DNA from: Oscillospiraceae bacterium
Lineage (GTDB): Bacteria; Bacillota; Clostridia; Oscillospirales; Oscillospiraceae
Reading direction: 5' to 3'
Length of the DNA stretch: 64,000 nt
Assembly (NCBI GenBank): GCA_017444665.1
Contig: JAFSWC010000085.1
Coordinates: 1 to 64,000, forward strand
Shown: piece by piece, positions 35,115-44,613 of the stretch
Layout of the letters: each line of letters opens with the position of its first letter
Numbering within the stretch: position 1 is the stretch's first letter
Position numbers and translations under genes: made by a program
Notes under the pieces: model-generated
What the model saw: the letters and a program-made list of their open reading frames with translations, nothing else
The model's database searches: none
Told to the model about the DNA's origin: nothing

Positions 35115-36043
35115 TGATCTGCCCGTCCTTCCCGGATTGGGTGTCCGCGCAGATAGTCCGCGGCTTTCATTCTTTTCTTTCCCGGCGCCTGCAGCTCGGA
35201 AATGACGATGCTCTTCCCGTCTCCGCAGACGATCTCGATCCCGTCGTTTCCGGCGGACAGGATCGTCCCACAGGGAACGGCGCAGCCGTCCTTCCCGTAA
35301 GCGGCGGCAAAAACGCGCAGCACTTCCCCGCCAAGCTTCATTGTGGCCACAGGCCAGGGCTGAAGACCGTATATCTGTTTCACGACGGCGCGTGCGGGAC
35401 GCGAGAAATCGAGAGGACATAGAGATTTATCAAGCATCTTAACGTAGCTTGCTTTCTCGTGCTCCTGAGGGCGTCGCGGAGCTTTTCCGTTTTCTATGTC
35501 ACGAAGGGTTTTCGCCAGAAGCGAAGCTCCCATCTCTTTGAGGCGGTCATACAGCTCTCCGGATGTTTCAAATTCTCCGATCTCAGTCTCTTCGCTGTAA
35601 ATGATATCGCCGGTGTCCATCTCGTTTGCCAGATACATGGTCGTAACGCCCGTTTTTGTGTCGCCGTTCAAAACGGCCCACTGGATCGGCGCGGCGCCGC
35701 GGTACTTCGGCAAAAGAGAGCCGTGCACGTTGACGGCGCCAAATCTCGGCACTTCAAGCAAATCGGGCGGAAGGATACGGCCGTAGGCCACGACTGCCAG
35801 AATGTCGGGCTTTAAGGCATTGAGTGCGGCGAGAGCGGTTCCGTCGCGCATTTTCTCGGGCTGATAAACAGGAAGTCCGAAGGAAAGCGCAAGCTCTTTG
35901 ACAGGAGAAAAGGCCAGTTCCATCCCTCTCCCCTTCGGCTTGTCCGGCTGTGTAAAAACGCCGACCACGTCAAATCCGTCCAGGAGAAGCTGTTTCAGGG
36001 AAGCAGCGGCAAAGTCCGGCGTACCCATAAAAACGATTCGCAT
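35111..36043 (-). CDS. fmt: Methionyl-tRNA formyltransferase Fmt
   Basis: Fmt formylates initiator Met-tRNA with 10-formyl-tetrahydrofolate. The 310-residue protein has the N-terminal FMGTPDFAAASL, the folate-binding and catalytic LPKYRGAAPIQWAVLNGD with the downstream TGVTTMYLANEMDTGDI (HxSLLPKYRG near residue 110), and a C-terminal OB-like domain. It sits between def and rsmB as in most Firmicutes. Confidence 0.97.
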   Translation of the reverse strand: MRIVFMGTPDFAAASLKQLLLDGFDVVGVFTQPDKPKGRGMELAFSPVKELALSFGLPVYQPEKMRDGTALAALNALKPDILAVVAYGRILPPDLLEVPRFGAVNVHGSLLPKYRGAAPIQWAVLNGDTKTGVTTMYLANEMDTGDIIYSEETEIGEFETSGELYDRLKEMGASLLAKTLRDIENGKAPRRPQEHEKASYVKMLDKSLCPLDFSRPARAVVKQIYGLQPWPVATMKLGGEVLRVFAAAYGKDGCAVPCGTILSAGNDGIEIVCGDGKSIVISELQAPGKKRMKAADYLRGHPIREGRADQ

Positions 36044-36047
36044 CGGC

Positions 36048-36551
36048 TTACTCCTCTTCCTGTCCGTTTTCCAATTCTTCCTGCGTCAGCATCCGCTCAC
36101 ACAGCGAGGTAAAGACGACGCCGTCCAGATGGTCGATCTCATGGCAGAAGCAGCGCGCGGTAAGGCCGGTGCCGCTGACGGTAAATTCATTGCCGTATCG
36201 GTCCTGCGCGCGGACCGTGACGTCCATCGGCCGCGTGACGATACCGTATTCATCCGGAAAACTCAGGCAGCCTTCGGCTCCGCGCTGTTCACCGGAGCGT
36301 TCGAGGATAACGGGATTGATCAGCTCGATGATTTTTTCATCCTCGCCTTCGGGGACGTTGGTCTCAATCACAAGCACCGCACGGCGAAGTACGCCGACCT
36401 GCGGTGCGGCAAGGCCGACGCCGCCGGAGCTTAAAAGCGTCTCGGACATATCGTCAAGCAGCTGGTGCAGTCTTGCGTCAAAAACCTTGACGGGACGGCT
36501 GGTTTTATAGAGCAGCGGCTCTTCTTTTGTCAAAATATTTCTTGTAGCCAT
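36048..36551 (-). CDS. def: Peptide deformylase
   Basis: A 167-residue metalloenzyme that removes the N-formyl group from nascent proteins. All three motifs are present: GVGLAAPQVG near residue 46, EGCLSFP near residue 90, and CHEIDHLDG near residue 137. The ATG at 36551 has AAGGAG close upstream; an earlier in-frame ATG lacks support. It is followed by fmt after 4 bases. Confidence 0.97.
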   Translation of the reverse strand: MATRNILTKEEPLLYKTSRPVKVFDARLHQLLDDMSETLLSSGGVGLAAPQVGVLRRAVLVIETNVPEGEDEKIIELINPVILERSGEQRGAEGCLSFPDEYGIVTRPMDVTVRAQDRYGNEFTVSGTGLTARCFCHEIDHLDGVVFTSLCERMLTQEELENGQEEE

Positions 36552-36597
36552 GTTTTCTCCTTGTAAAAGCGCTTGTCGCATCAAACGGCGGCATTCT

Positions 36598-38847
36598 TTA
36601 TTCGTCGGGATCGTGATCCGCAAAAATATTTACGCCGCGAAAGCGCTTTTCTGTGCTGCAGGCAATGATCGCGCCGGAAATGGCTCGCCGGATCGCGGCG
36701 CTTTGATTTCCGATCATAGTAATGCGATAACGATAACGGTTATTGACACGAAAGACCGGGAGCGGCGCAGGGCCGAGAACGGTCGTGCCGCCGATCTCAC
36801 CGGCAGAAAGGCATAAAAGATCAAAGAGATAGCGGGACGCCCATTCGACCTGCTCCTCGCTTTGACCGGATGCGGTGACGGTATAGCGGTCCGAAAGCGG
36901 CGGAGCATTTTGAAGACGGCGAAGCTCAATTTCCGAGCAATAGAAGTCTTCATAGTCCTGGACGGATGCCTGCCGGATCGTCTGATTGTCCGGGGTAAAG
37001 GTTTGGATCACGGCGCGGCCGGATTTGCTGCCGCGGCCGCTTCGCCCGATGACTTGCGTGATCAGGGAAAAAGTACGTTCTCCTGCGCGATAGTCGCCGG
37101 AGTAAAGGCTTTGATCCGCGGAAATGACGCCGACAAGCGTCACGTTTTCAAAGTTTAACCCTTTGGTGACCATTTGCGTCCCGACCATGATCGGAATATT
37201 CCGATCCCGAAACTCATCAAGGAGCTTTTCATGCGATCCTACAGGCGTCACGGTGTCCGTATCCATGCGAAGGATCCCGACCTCGGGAAACAGCTCATGA
37301 AGCTCCTCTTCGATGCGCTGTGTGCCACTGCCGATATACTTCAGTTCGCCTCCGCACGAAGGGCAAGAGCCGTCCACGCGGCGTGAATAGCCGCAGTAAT
37401 GGCACATCAAACGCTTCTTTGCGCTGTGGTAGGTCAGCGAAACGCTGCAGTTGGGGCAGCGATAAGTAAAGCCGCACTCCCCGCAGCTTACAAGCTTGTT
37501 GGTCCCGCGCCTGTTGATAAACAGAATACTCTGCTCACCGCGGTCGATGTTCTTTTGAAGCTCGTCTCGCAGAAACAGACTGATGTCACTGCCGTTTCCG
37601 CGCCGCAGCTCCCGTTTCATATCCACGATCTCGACAGCAGGCAGCTGTCGTTCATTGTAACGCTCTTTCAGTTCAAAAAGGCTGTACGTCCCGTGCCTGG
37701 CACGATACATGCTGGCGATCTGAGGCGTAGCGGAACCAAAAAGAAGCAGCGCGCCTGAACGAGCACAAATGAACTTGGCGACCTCACGCGCATCGTATCG
37801 CGGCGTGTTTTCCGAACGATAGGTTTCTTCCTGCTCTTCGTCGATAATCAGAACGCCGAGGTTTGACACCGGTGCAAAAACTGCGCTTCTTGTGCCAATC
37901 ACAAGACGGGCCTCACCCCGCTTGATGCGTTTCCATTCATCGTAGCGTTCGCCAACGGAAAGCGAACTGTGCAGGACCGCAACCTGCTCGCCAAAATGGG
38001 AAGAGAAGGTCGCAAGCATCTGCGGCGTCAGCGCGATCTCCGGAACGAGAAGAACGGCGGATCGGCCGGCAAGCAGCGCGTCGCTGATCAGACGGATATA
38101 AACGCTGGTCTTGCCGCTTCCGGTCACGCCGAAAAGCAGTGCGGCAGCGGCTTCTTCTTTGTCGAGCAATCGGCGCAGGCCGACATAGGCCAGGTTCTGC
38201 GAATCGTTCAGTTCAGGCAGTGGAGCGCTTTCGACTTTTTTGATTTCCGGACGGCGATAGACCTCGCGTTCAGACAGTGTGACAACGCCGCTCTTTACAA
38301 GCGCGTTGAGCGACGGCCGCTTGGCCCCGGTATGCAGGAGCATGTCCCGGGTTGGGAGTGATTCAAAACAACAGAGCAGTTCCAGCAGCGCCGACTGCTG
38401 AGGCGAGCGCAAGCGCTTTGCCTCGACAATTGCCTCCGCTTCGTCGCTGCCGATGGCAAGTGAGGCTATCTCGACAGTTTTGTCATTTGCCTTGCGCTTT
38501 CCCTGCTGATCAAACCACAGGCCGGCAGGAAGCATGGCACGAACAGCGTCGTAGACCGTGCAGAAAAAACGTTCGCGCATGAAGAGGGCAAGCTTGATCT
38601 GCTGCTCGCTCAGCACATTCTCCCTGTCCAGAACACGGCGGATACTTTTGAGTGATGCATACGAGCTGCTCTCCTCCAGAGAGAGGACGACGCCCTCAGT
38701 GCTGCGGTTTGCCTTTCCGAAGGGGACCTCTACGCGCGTGCCGATCGAAACTGATGGCAGCAGCTCGTCGGGGATCAGATAATCATAGGGCCTGTCAATG
38801 CTGTACGTTGCGGCGGAAACAGCCACTTTGGCAATGCGAAACGGCAT
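36598..38847 (-). CDS. priA: Primosomal replication restart helicase PriA
   Basis: A 749-residue superfamily 2 helicase that reloads the replisome at stalled forks. The N-terminal 3'-DNA-binding domain (MPFRIAKVAVSA...) is followed by Walker A GVTGSGKTSVY near residue 240, Walker B IIDEEQEETY near residue 330, a zinc-binding module of four CxxC pairs (about residues 455-505), and helicase motifs V-VI (TQVIGRSGRG). The DEAH-like box reads DEEQ rather than the usual DEEH, a conservative but uncommon change. It sits within the rpoZ-priA-def-fmt run. Confidence 0.96.
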   Translation of the reverse strand: MPFRIAKVAVSAATYSIDRPYDYLIPDELLPSVSIGTRVEVPFGKANRSTEGVVLSLEESSSYASLKSIRRVLDRENVLSEQQIKLALFMRERFFCTVYDAVRAMLPAGLWFDQQGKRKANDKTVEIASLAIGSDEAEAIVEAKRLRSPQQSALLELLCCFESLPTRDMLLHTGAKRPSLNALVKSGVVTLSEREVYRRPEIKKVESAPLPELNDSQNLAYVGLRRLLDKEEAAAALLFGVTGSGKTSVYIRLISDALLAGRSAVLLVPEIALTPQMLATFSSHFGEQVAVLHSSLSVGERYDEWKRIKRGEARLVIGTRSAVFAPVSNLGVLIIDEEQEETYRSENTPRYDAREVAKFICARSGALLLFGSATPQIASMYRARHGTYSLFELKERYNERQLPAVEIVDMKRELRRGNGSDISLFLRDELQKNIDRGEQSILFINRRGTNKLVSCGECGFTYRCPNCSVSLTYHSAKKRLMCHYCGYSRRVDGSCPSCGGELKYIGSGTQRIEEELHELFPEVGILRMDTDTVTPVGSHEKLLDEFRDRNIPIMVGTQMVTKGLNFENVTLVGVISADQSLYSGDYRAGERTFSLITQVIGRSGRGSKSGRAVIQTFTPDNQTIRQASVQDYEDFYCSEIELRRLQNAPPLSDRYTVTASGQSEEQVEWASRYLFDLLCLSAGEIGGTTVLGPAPLPVFRVNNRYRYRITMIGNQSAAIRRAISGAIIACSTEKRFRGVNIFADHDPDE

Positions 38848-38879
38848 TAAGCGACCCCCTTTCGGATTTTTGGCAAATG

Positions 38880-39071
38880 TTATTTCTTAATGGCCAGCTT
38901 TCCGGTATAAACCTCGTCGATAGCAGAGGAAACAGGCTTCCTGTCAAGGGAAATGCCGCTCTCTTCCGCGTCGGCCGAAATCTCGCGGGCACGGCGCGCA
39001 ACGAGGTTAACAAGCTGGTAACGGCTGCCGATCTTTTCAACAAGTTCGGACACAGGGGGATAGAGCATCAT
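38880..39071 (-). CDS. rpoZ: RNA polymerase omega subunit
   Basis: A 63-residue omega subunit that helps fold the beta-prime subunit. It begins MMLYPPVSELVEKIGSRY and contains VNLVARRAREI and the conserved KPVSSAIDEVYTGKL. The ATG at 39071 has GGAG 9 bases upstream; an in-frame ATG five codons earlier does not. It lies between gmk and priA, the classic location. Confidence 0.93.
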   Translation of the reverse strand: MMLYPPVSELVEKIGSRYQLVNLVARRAREISADAEESGISLDRKPVSSAIDEVYTGKLAIKK

Positions 39072-39125
39072 AATAGTTTTCTCCATTCTGCCGCTTCGGC
39101 GGCTTAAAATATAAACAAAAAAAGA

Positions 39126-39722
39126 TTATTCCCGCAGCATCTGCTTTCGGGACGCAAAACGGCATTTTTCCGCCGTCAGGATTGACAGCAGCTCGTTCGC
39201 CGCGGTTTCAAGATCATCGTTTACAACGATGTAATCATAAAAATCAGCCTCGGCGTATTCCTCTCTGGCGCGGGCAAGGCGTCCTCTGATGGACTCCTCC
39301 GTTTCCGTCCCGCGGAATTCAAGGCGCTTTTTCAGTTCATCCAGTGAAGGCGGGATCAGAAAAATCATAACGGCGTCAGGCATCTTTGCTTTTACCTGGC
39401 GGGCGCCCTGCACCTCGATATCCAGAAAAACGCTGTCGCCCGCTGCAAGCTTGTCTTCAACAAACTTGCGGGGCGTTCCGTAATAATTTCCGACGTAAAC
39501 GGCATGCTCTAAAAGCTCGTCATTTTCGACCATCTGTTCAAATCGTTCGGGGTCGATAAAAAAGTATTCTCTTCCGTCCACTTCCCCGGGACGGGGCTTG
39601 CGTGAGGTAACAGACGTGGAAAAACACATATCTTGCCGACCATTGATGGCTTTGAAAACAACAGTGGATTTTCCTGCTCCGGACGGCCCGGAAACGACAA
39701 TGAGTCTGCCCTTCTCAGTCAT
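39126..39722 (-). CDS. gmk: Guanylate kinase
   Basis: A 198-residue enzyme converting GMP to GDP. The P-loop GPSGAGKST lies at residues 11-19, followed by the GMP-binding [19 protein letters not shown] near residue 36 and the lid region RLARAREE. It overlaps remA by 8 bases. Confidence 0.97.
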   Translation of the reverse strand: MTEKGRLIVVSGPSGAGKSTVVFKAINGRQDMCFSTSVTSRKPRPGEVDGREYFFIDPERFEQMVENDELLEHAVYVGNYYGTPRKFVEDKLAAGDSVFLDIEVQGARQVKAKMPDAVMIFLIPPSLDELKKRLEFRGTETEESIRGRLARAREEYAEADFYDYIVVNDDLETAANELLSILTAEKCRFASRKQMLRE

Positions 39723-39981
39723 TCTTTACAGTCCCTTCCTCTTTATCTGTCTCTAGTGCGCGCTGGGCCAGTACTTCCGGCGTTAAAGCGGATAGAATAA
39801 GATTGCCGCTGTCTGTCACGATGACGGCGCGTGTGCTGCGCCCAAACGAGGCGTCGATCAGTCTGCCGCGTTCGCGTACGTCCTGGATCATTCGTTTGAT
39901 GGGCGCGGATTCAGGGCTGATGATGGAAACGATACGGTCCGCGGAGACAAGGTTTCCAAACCCGATATTGATCAGCTTCAT
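39715..39981 (-). CDS. remA: Extracellular matrix regulator RemA (DUF370)
   Basis: An 88-residue DNA-binding protein of the RemA/YlzA family, which forms ring-like oligomers and activates matrix and osmoprotection genes in Bacillus. It begins [18 protein letters not shown] and contains the typical [22 protein letters not shown]. Its place between yicC and gmk is conserved in Firmicutes. Targets in this organism are unknown. Confidence 0.94.
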   Translation of the reverse strand: MKLINIGFGNLVSADRIVSIISPESAPIKRMIQDVRERGRLIDASFGRSTRAVIVTDSGNLILSALTPEVLAQRALETDKEEGTVKND

Positions 39982-39994
39982 TGTTCCTGCCGCC

Positions 39995-40873
39995 TCATTC
40001 GATGTTCTGGATCTGCTCGCGAATCTTTTCGATTTCGGATTTCAAATCGACGACTACGTGAGCAATATCCGAGTTCTGGCACTTCGAGCCGATCGTGTTT
40101 GCTTCGCGATTGAACTCCTGGATCAGAAAGTCGATCTTTCTGCCGATCGGCGACGCGCCCTTCAGCATAGATCGCAGCTGGGACATATGACTTCTCAGAC
40201 GAACCGTCTCCTCGTCAACGGCAATACGGTCGGAAAAAATCGCAGCCTCGGCCAGAATCCGGTTTTCATCGACCCCGGCCGTTCCCAATAACTCGGTCAT
40301 TTTTTCACGCAGACGATTGCGATAGGCCTCAACGGTTTTGGGTGATTCTTTTTCCACTTCACAGACGAGCGACTCGATCGTCTCAAGCTTTGCCAGAACA
40401 TCGGCGCAAAGCTTCTCGCCTTCGCGCTGGCGCATGGAATCAAAATCGGCAAGCGCTTCTTCCGCCACGGCAACGATCCCGGCAGATATGGCCTCGGCGT
40501 CAAGATCGGCCTTTTCGACGCTTAAAATGTCGGGAAAGCGGCTGATCGAAACAGCGGTCAGGTCGTTCGGCAAGCCGTATTCTGCGGAAATATGGCCGAT
40601 TGCATCAAGGTACCCCTTGAGGAGTCCTTCGTTGACTTTGACGGTCATGTTATTGGCAGCCGAGGAATCAACCGAAATAAACACGTCCACCTTACCGCGG
40701 CTGATATGCTTCTGAACGGCCGATTTTACGGCGTCTTCCGCAAAGAGGAAGCTGCGCGGCATGCGCACCGAGGCGTCAAGATAGCGGTTGTTGACGCTCT
40801 TGACCTCGATGGAGATCTCCAGGTCGCCGGCTGTGCCCTTGGCGCTGCCGTAACCGGTCATACTTTTTATCAT
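39995..40873 (-). CDS. YicC family endoribonuclease-like protein
   Basis: A 292-residue YicC/YloC protein. It begins [13 protein letters not shown], contains [17 protein letters not shown] near residue 24-40, and ends with the conserved [24 protein letters not shown]...[17 protein letters not shown]. Family members have been described as RNases acting on small RNAs. Position yicC-remA-gmk-rpoZ is standard. Confidence 0.95.
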   Translation of the reverse strand: MIKSMTGYGSAKGTAGDLEISIEVKSVNNRYLDASVRMPRSFLFAEDAVKSAVQKHISRGKVDVFISVDSSAANNMTVKVNEGLLKGYLDAIGHISAEYGLPNDLTAVSISRFPDILSVEKADLDAEAISAGIVAVAEEALADFDSMRQREGEKLCADVLAKLETIESLVCEVEKESPKTVEAYRNRLREKMTELLGTAGVDENRILAEAAIFSDRIAVDEETVRLRSHMSQLRSMLKGASPIGRKIDFLIQEFNREANTIGSKCQNSDIAHVVVDLKSEIEKIREQIQNIE

Positions 40874-40888
40874 GTTTTCCTCCGAAAG

Positions 40889-41293
40889 TTATAGAATCCG
40901 GGTTATATCATACGTGATCGACGCCTTTCGTCTGCCTTTTTGAGACAGGACAAGCAGCGCCGCGCCGACCGCCAATCCGAGGAAGCTGCATAAAATGCAA
41001 AGTTCCTCGCGCAGTCCGGCAAAATAAGCTGCTCCGTACCCGAGCAGGAAGCAGACCAGAGGCATGACATAAACAAGAAAAACCGCGCCGAAAACCGCAG
41101 AAGAACGACTTTCGATCAAAACGCGCTGTCCGGGCTTCGCTTCCGCGTGATTTCTGGCAAGAGCCTTGACTTCGCTTTGCAGCATACAGCTTTCGCAGCT
41201 TCCGCAGTTTCCGCCGCACGCCGTCATTCTTGTCACGGCGACTTCGGCCATACCGTCGGGGCAAAGCTTTGTCACGATTCCTTCCTGGGTCAT
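40889..41293 (-). CDS. RseC/MucC-family membrane protein
   Basis: A 134-residue SoxR-reducing/RseC-type protein. Four cysteines cluster near the N-terminus (CGGNCGSCESC, about residues 27-37), then two transmembrane helices (about 68-90 and 96-118). The cysteines suggest an iron-sulfur or redox centre, as in RnfE-associated RseC proteins. The ATG at 41293 is used, with GGAAGG upstream. Its place inside the cdaR-yicC interval is not one I recognise as standard. Confidence 0.88.
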   Translation of the reverse strand: MTQEGIVTKLCPDGMAEVAVTRMTACGGNCGSCESCMLQSEVKALARNHAEAKPGQRVLIESRSSAVFGAVFLVYVMPLVCFLLGYGAAYFAGLREELCILCSFLGLAVGAALLVLSQKGRRKASITYDITRIL

Positions 41294-41295
41294 GT

Positions 41296-42555
41296 TCAAT
41301 CCTTCCTCAGTTCGATCAAAATCGTATAATCGCCGACCGCACCGACGTCAGAAAACCCGTCGACACTGACTTTTACGGGAACCATAAACTGGCCAACAGA
41401 AGTGTTGTAATCCTTCAGATCGGCAACGATCCGGACGTTTTCACCCCGAACTTCTTCCAGCTGCTCCTGCGCACCGCGAAGGCGGACCGTCAGCGTGTCG
41501 GACAGGACAGAGGCACTGTAGCCGTCCGTGACGTTGATACAGGATATGTTTTCGCGGTCGACCGCGCAGTCTTTGACAGCAAGACCAATGATCTCAACCG
41601 TAACCTGCGCTTCGGAAACACCGGAGAGATTTTTCAGCCCGTCGTCATATTTGATCAGATACGTGTCGCTGAAGGTCGAATCAAAGTCGCTCAGATCAAT
41701 CGTAGCCAATGAGATCCTGTTCATCCCCGAAAGGATTGCCGTATCCCCCGCCAGCGTGATCGATTCGGGCTCGATGGAAAGCGTCGTATTGGCGCTGCTT
41801 GCGCCGGCCGCATCAATAAAATCGACGGTGAGCGGAATCTCCTTGACAGCAAGGATACGGAGCGTCGCCTTGACCGTGTCGTCCGAAAGAACAAGACCCG
41901 TGGTCGAACACTCTTCGCCCTCTTCGTCAAGCAGCACATAAGGCACATCGGCGGAATAGGTGCTGCTGATTTCCTGTGAACCGAATTCGACCCACGCGCG
42001 GGATATGTCCTTCAGATATGTTTCCGGTCCGGAAACCGTAATGGTAGACGGCTCAAACTCTGGCGATTCCGCCGTATAGCCTTCGGAAACGCTTCCTTCA
42101 AAGCTGCCGACGACGGGAACAACCTTTTTCGTCTGGGCGGAGACCATAAAGTTGACCGTTTCCGGGGTCTTCAATCCCGTTTTGACGCCGCTGGTGTCCG
42201 TGCCGTCAGGAAATTTGACCGTATACTGCAGCGAGGTAAAAGCGGGCTGAGAAAGCTTGCTTACATCGATCTGCGCGATCAGATCGTCAGAATTCCAGGA
42301 TCCGACGATCCTGCGCGGGCCGGAAACTTCGACAGTGACCGTACTGGTGCTCAGATCGGTTATCACCATGTTTCTGGAGTTGAGAAGAATGTCTTCCCCC
42401 ACGAGCTCCACCTTGACGCCGCGGAAGGTTTGCTTGTACGCTTCGGTTTCCTGACTGATAACGTAGATCCACAGCGAAACAGAAGCCAAAAGCGCAATAA
42501 CAAGCCAAAACGCCCTGCTGTTATACAGTTTTCTCATTATGCTCGTCTTTTTCAT
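41296..42555 (-). CDS. cdaR: YbbR-domain protein CdaR
   Basis: A 419-residue protein with an N-terminal membrane anchor (about residues 12-30) and four extracytoplasmic YbbR repeats. CdaR binds and regulates the diadenylate cyclase CdaA. AAGGGGAT precedes the ATG, which lies within the 3' end of cdaA (35-base overlap). The third member of the usual cdaA-cdaR-glmM cluster, glmM, is absent from this locus. Confidence 0.93.
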   Translation of the reverse strand: MKKTSIMRKLYNSRAFWLVIALLASVSLWIYVISQETEAYKQTFRGVKVELVGEDILLNSRNMVITDLSTSTVTVEVSGPRRIVGSWNSDDLIAQIDVSKLSQPAFTSLQYTVKFPDGTDTSGVKTGLKTPETVNFMVSAQTKKVVPVVGSFEGSVSEGYTAESPEFEPSTITVSGPETYLKDISRAWVEFGSQEISSTYSADVPYVLLDEEGEECSTTGLVLSDDTVKATLRILAVKEIPLTVDFIDAAGASSANTTLSIEPESITLAGDTAILSGMNRISLATIDLSDFDSTFSDTYLIKYDDGLKNLSGVSEAQVTVEIIGLAVKDCAVDRENISCINVTDGYSASVLSDTLTVRLRGAQEQLEEVRGENVRIVADLKDYNTSVGQFMVPVKVSVDGFSDVGAVGDYTILIELRKD

Positions 42556-43405
42556 TGGTTATCCCCTTAATGAGCTTTTTCAAGATCTGCATAAAGCCCT
42601 GCGGTTTATCGTTTGTTTCCTCAACGATCAGTTCGGATCTGAGCAGTCTCTCAAACGTCGTCGCGGTTAGATGACGCTTAAGCATGCCGTCGATCGCGAC
42701 AGAGATCGCACCCGTTTCTTCGGAAACGATCACGACGACCGCATCCGACTGCTCGCTCAATCCTATCCCGGCGCGATGCCGCATGCCGAGTTCTTTACTG
42801 AGATTCGTGCTTTTGGTAAGCGGCAGCACACATCCGGCAGCCGCAAGACGTCCGCCCCGGATGATCAGCGCGCCGTCGTGCAGCGGGGCTTTGTTGAAGA
42901 AAATGTTTTTGATCAGCTCGGCGTTCGTATCCGCATTGATGATCGTTCCGGTGCTCATGATCTCGTTCAGCTTGACGTTCCTCTCGAAAATGATCAGAGC
43001 GCCGGTTTTGGAGGCGGACATCTCCGTGCAAGCCAGGACCGTATGGGCAATGGCGGAATCCATCTCCGTCCCGAGCCGTCCGCGCGAAGTCAAAAAGCCG
43101 CTTCCCATTCGTTCAAGCAGTCGGCGCAGCTCGGGCTGGAAAAGGATGACCAGCGCGATCAGTCCAAGCTCGGCGGCTTTGCGCAGCACGTAGCTGATCA
43201 TCTTCAACCGGAACATATTGGCCAGCAGCATAACGATCAAGAAAACCAGAATGCCTTTTGCAAGATTATAGGAATTGGTCCTTCTGACGAACCATATCGT
43301 TTTGTAGATCAGGTATGCAACCAGCAGGATGTCGATGATATCGGCGATCCCGATGGTGGCAAGCAAATTGAGCGATCGCTCAAGAGAAATTCTTATTGCT
43401 TCCAT
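42521..43405 (-). CDS. cdaA: Diadenylate cyclase CdaA
   Basis: CdaA makes the second messenger c-di-AMP from two ATP at the membrane. The 294-residue protein has three N-terminal transmembrane helices (about residues 18-90) and a DAC domain with the catalytic DGA (PLHDGALIIRGG near residue 190) and RHR (GMRHRAGIGLSE near residue 222). The ATG at 43405 is chosen because GAGG precedes it by 8 bases; a TTG seven codons earlier has no ribosome site. It is first in the long operon that ends at rsgA. Confidence 0.96.
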   Translation of the reverse strand: MEAIRISLERSLNLLATIGIADIIDILLVAYLIYKTIWFVRRTNSYNLAKGILVFLIVMLLANMFRLKMISYVLRKAAELGLIALVILFQPELRRLLERMGSGFLTSRGRLGTEMDSAIAHTVLACTEMSASKTGALIIFERNVKLNEIMSTGTIINADTNAELIKNIFFNKAPLHDGALIIRGGRLAAAGCVLPLTKSTNLSKELGMRHRAGIGLSEQSDAVVVIVSEETGAISVAIDGMLKRHLTATTFERLLRSELIVEETNDKPQGFMQILKKLIKGITNEKDEHNEKTV

Positions 43406-43456
43406 AAAAGCATCCTCATTTGTCAAGTTTACGCAATGACCCTTTTATATCACTTT

Positions 43457-43485
43457 ATTATATAGCATCCGGCTTAAAAAGGCAA
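43457..43485 (-). promoter_or_regulatory. Sigma-A promoter of the cdaA operon
   Basis: On the minus strand TTGCCT (43480-43485), a 17-base spacer and TATAAT (43457-43462) lie about 50 bases before cdaA. Confidence 0.85.
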
Positions 43486-43503
43486 ATGGAAAGCGCTTGT
43501 AAA

Positions 43504-44613
43504 TTATATAATTTTTATTAATTTTGAGGCTGTTTTTTCGACCTCTGCGTGCGTATTGAAGGGGGAAAAACTCATTCTGACAGTTCCGGTTTTAAGCGTC
43601 CCCGCGCTTTCGTGCGCAAGCGGCGCACAGTGCAGACCGCTGCGGACGCAAATCCCCTGCTCACCCAGCCTTTCCGCAATTTCCTCGCAGTCGCGGTTTC
43701 TTGCACGAAAAGACAAAACGCCGCTCGCGTTTTTTTCAGAAGAGACGAACTGTTCGATTTCGTCCTGTTTTTGAAGAAGCAGCGACATGTGCCGCATCAG
43801 CTCTTTTTCGTGTTCTTCGATCACTGCGCGTCCGACTTTCCTGATATAGCGGATCCCGGCGGACATGGCCGCCGCTGCCGGAGCGTTCTGCGTTCCTGCC
43901 TCAAGTCTGTCCGGAAGATATGCGGGCATATCTCTGTTGATGCTGTCCCCTCCTGAGCCGCCGTACAACAGCGGTGAGACGTCTCCGTTACAAAGCAGGA
44001 TCCCGCTGCCTGGAACACCCAGCAGAGATTTGTGACCCGGCATGGCAAAAAAATCGGCCTTTATCTGCCGGCAGTCAAGATCCAGCACTCCTGCGCTCTG
44101 CGAAGCGTCTATGATCAGCGGAACGCCCTGTTTTTCACATAGTTTGGAGATCTCGTCTATCGGGAGGATATATCCGAAAACGTTTGATACGTGTGTGCAA
44201 ACGGCGGCTTTTGCGCCGCCGAGGGCCTTTCTGAATTCTGCAACCAGATCCGAACTGTCAAACAGTTTTCTTCCCACGACAATGATTTCCGCTCCCGCCG
44301 CATAAAGCGGACGCAGGACGGCATTGTGCTCAAACCCGGAAATAACGACTCTGTCACCGGGCGAGATCAGGCTGCGGATCGCAAGGTTGAGAGCGTGTGT
44401 TGCATTCATGGTCATTACGATACGCTCCGGATCAGGGAAACGGAAAAACTCCGCCGCGTCCTCTCTCATCTGAAGCATGGTTGCAGCGGCGCGCATGGCC
44501 GCTCCATAAGCGCCGCGGCCTGGACTCGCGGCATGTCTCAGCGTATTTTCGACCGCCTGCAGGACGGACGGCGGCTTTTGAAAAGAAGTGGCCGCGCTGT
44601 CGAGATAAATCAA
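43504..44613 (-). CDS. Cysteine desulfurase family protein (class V aminotransferase)
   Basis: A 369-residue PLP enzyme of the NifS/SufS/CsdA group that releases sulfur (or selenium) from cysteine. The PLP Lys195 lies in AMPGHKSLLGVPG, the conserved His in GFEHNAVL near residue 95, and the catalytic-loop Cys in RSGLHCAPLAHES near residue 330, followed by TVRMSFSPFN. The motif spacing resembles the 'cysteine desulfurase family' seen with selenium-related genes rather than IscS. It overlaps the DUF3343 gene by 4 bases, so the small protein is a likely sulfur or selenium acceptor. Confidence 0.92.
   Translation of the reverse strand: MIYLDSAATSFQKPPSVLQAVENTLRHAASPGRGAYGAAMRAAATMLQMREDAAEFFRFPDPERIVMTMNATHALNLAIRSLISPGDRVVISGFEHNAVLRPLYAAGAEIIVVGRKLFDSSDLVAEFRKALGGAKAAVCTHVSNVFGYILPIDEISKLCEKQGVPLIIDASQSAGVLDLDCRQIKADFFAMPGHKSLLGVPGSGILLCNGDVSPLLYGGSGGDSINRDMPAYLPDRLEAGTQNAPAAAAMSAGIRYIRKVGRAVIEEHEKELMRHMSLLLQKQDEIEQFVSSEKNASGVLSFRARNRDCEEIAERLGEQGICVRSGLHCAPLAHESAGTLKTGTVRMSFSPFNTHAEVEKTASKLIKII

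Noticed and set aside
35115..35420. Long N-terminal extension of rsmB
   Set aside because: The added 102 residues are Arg-rich, overlap fmt out of frame and are not RsmB-like. The ATGA overlap at 35111-35114 gives the normal start.
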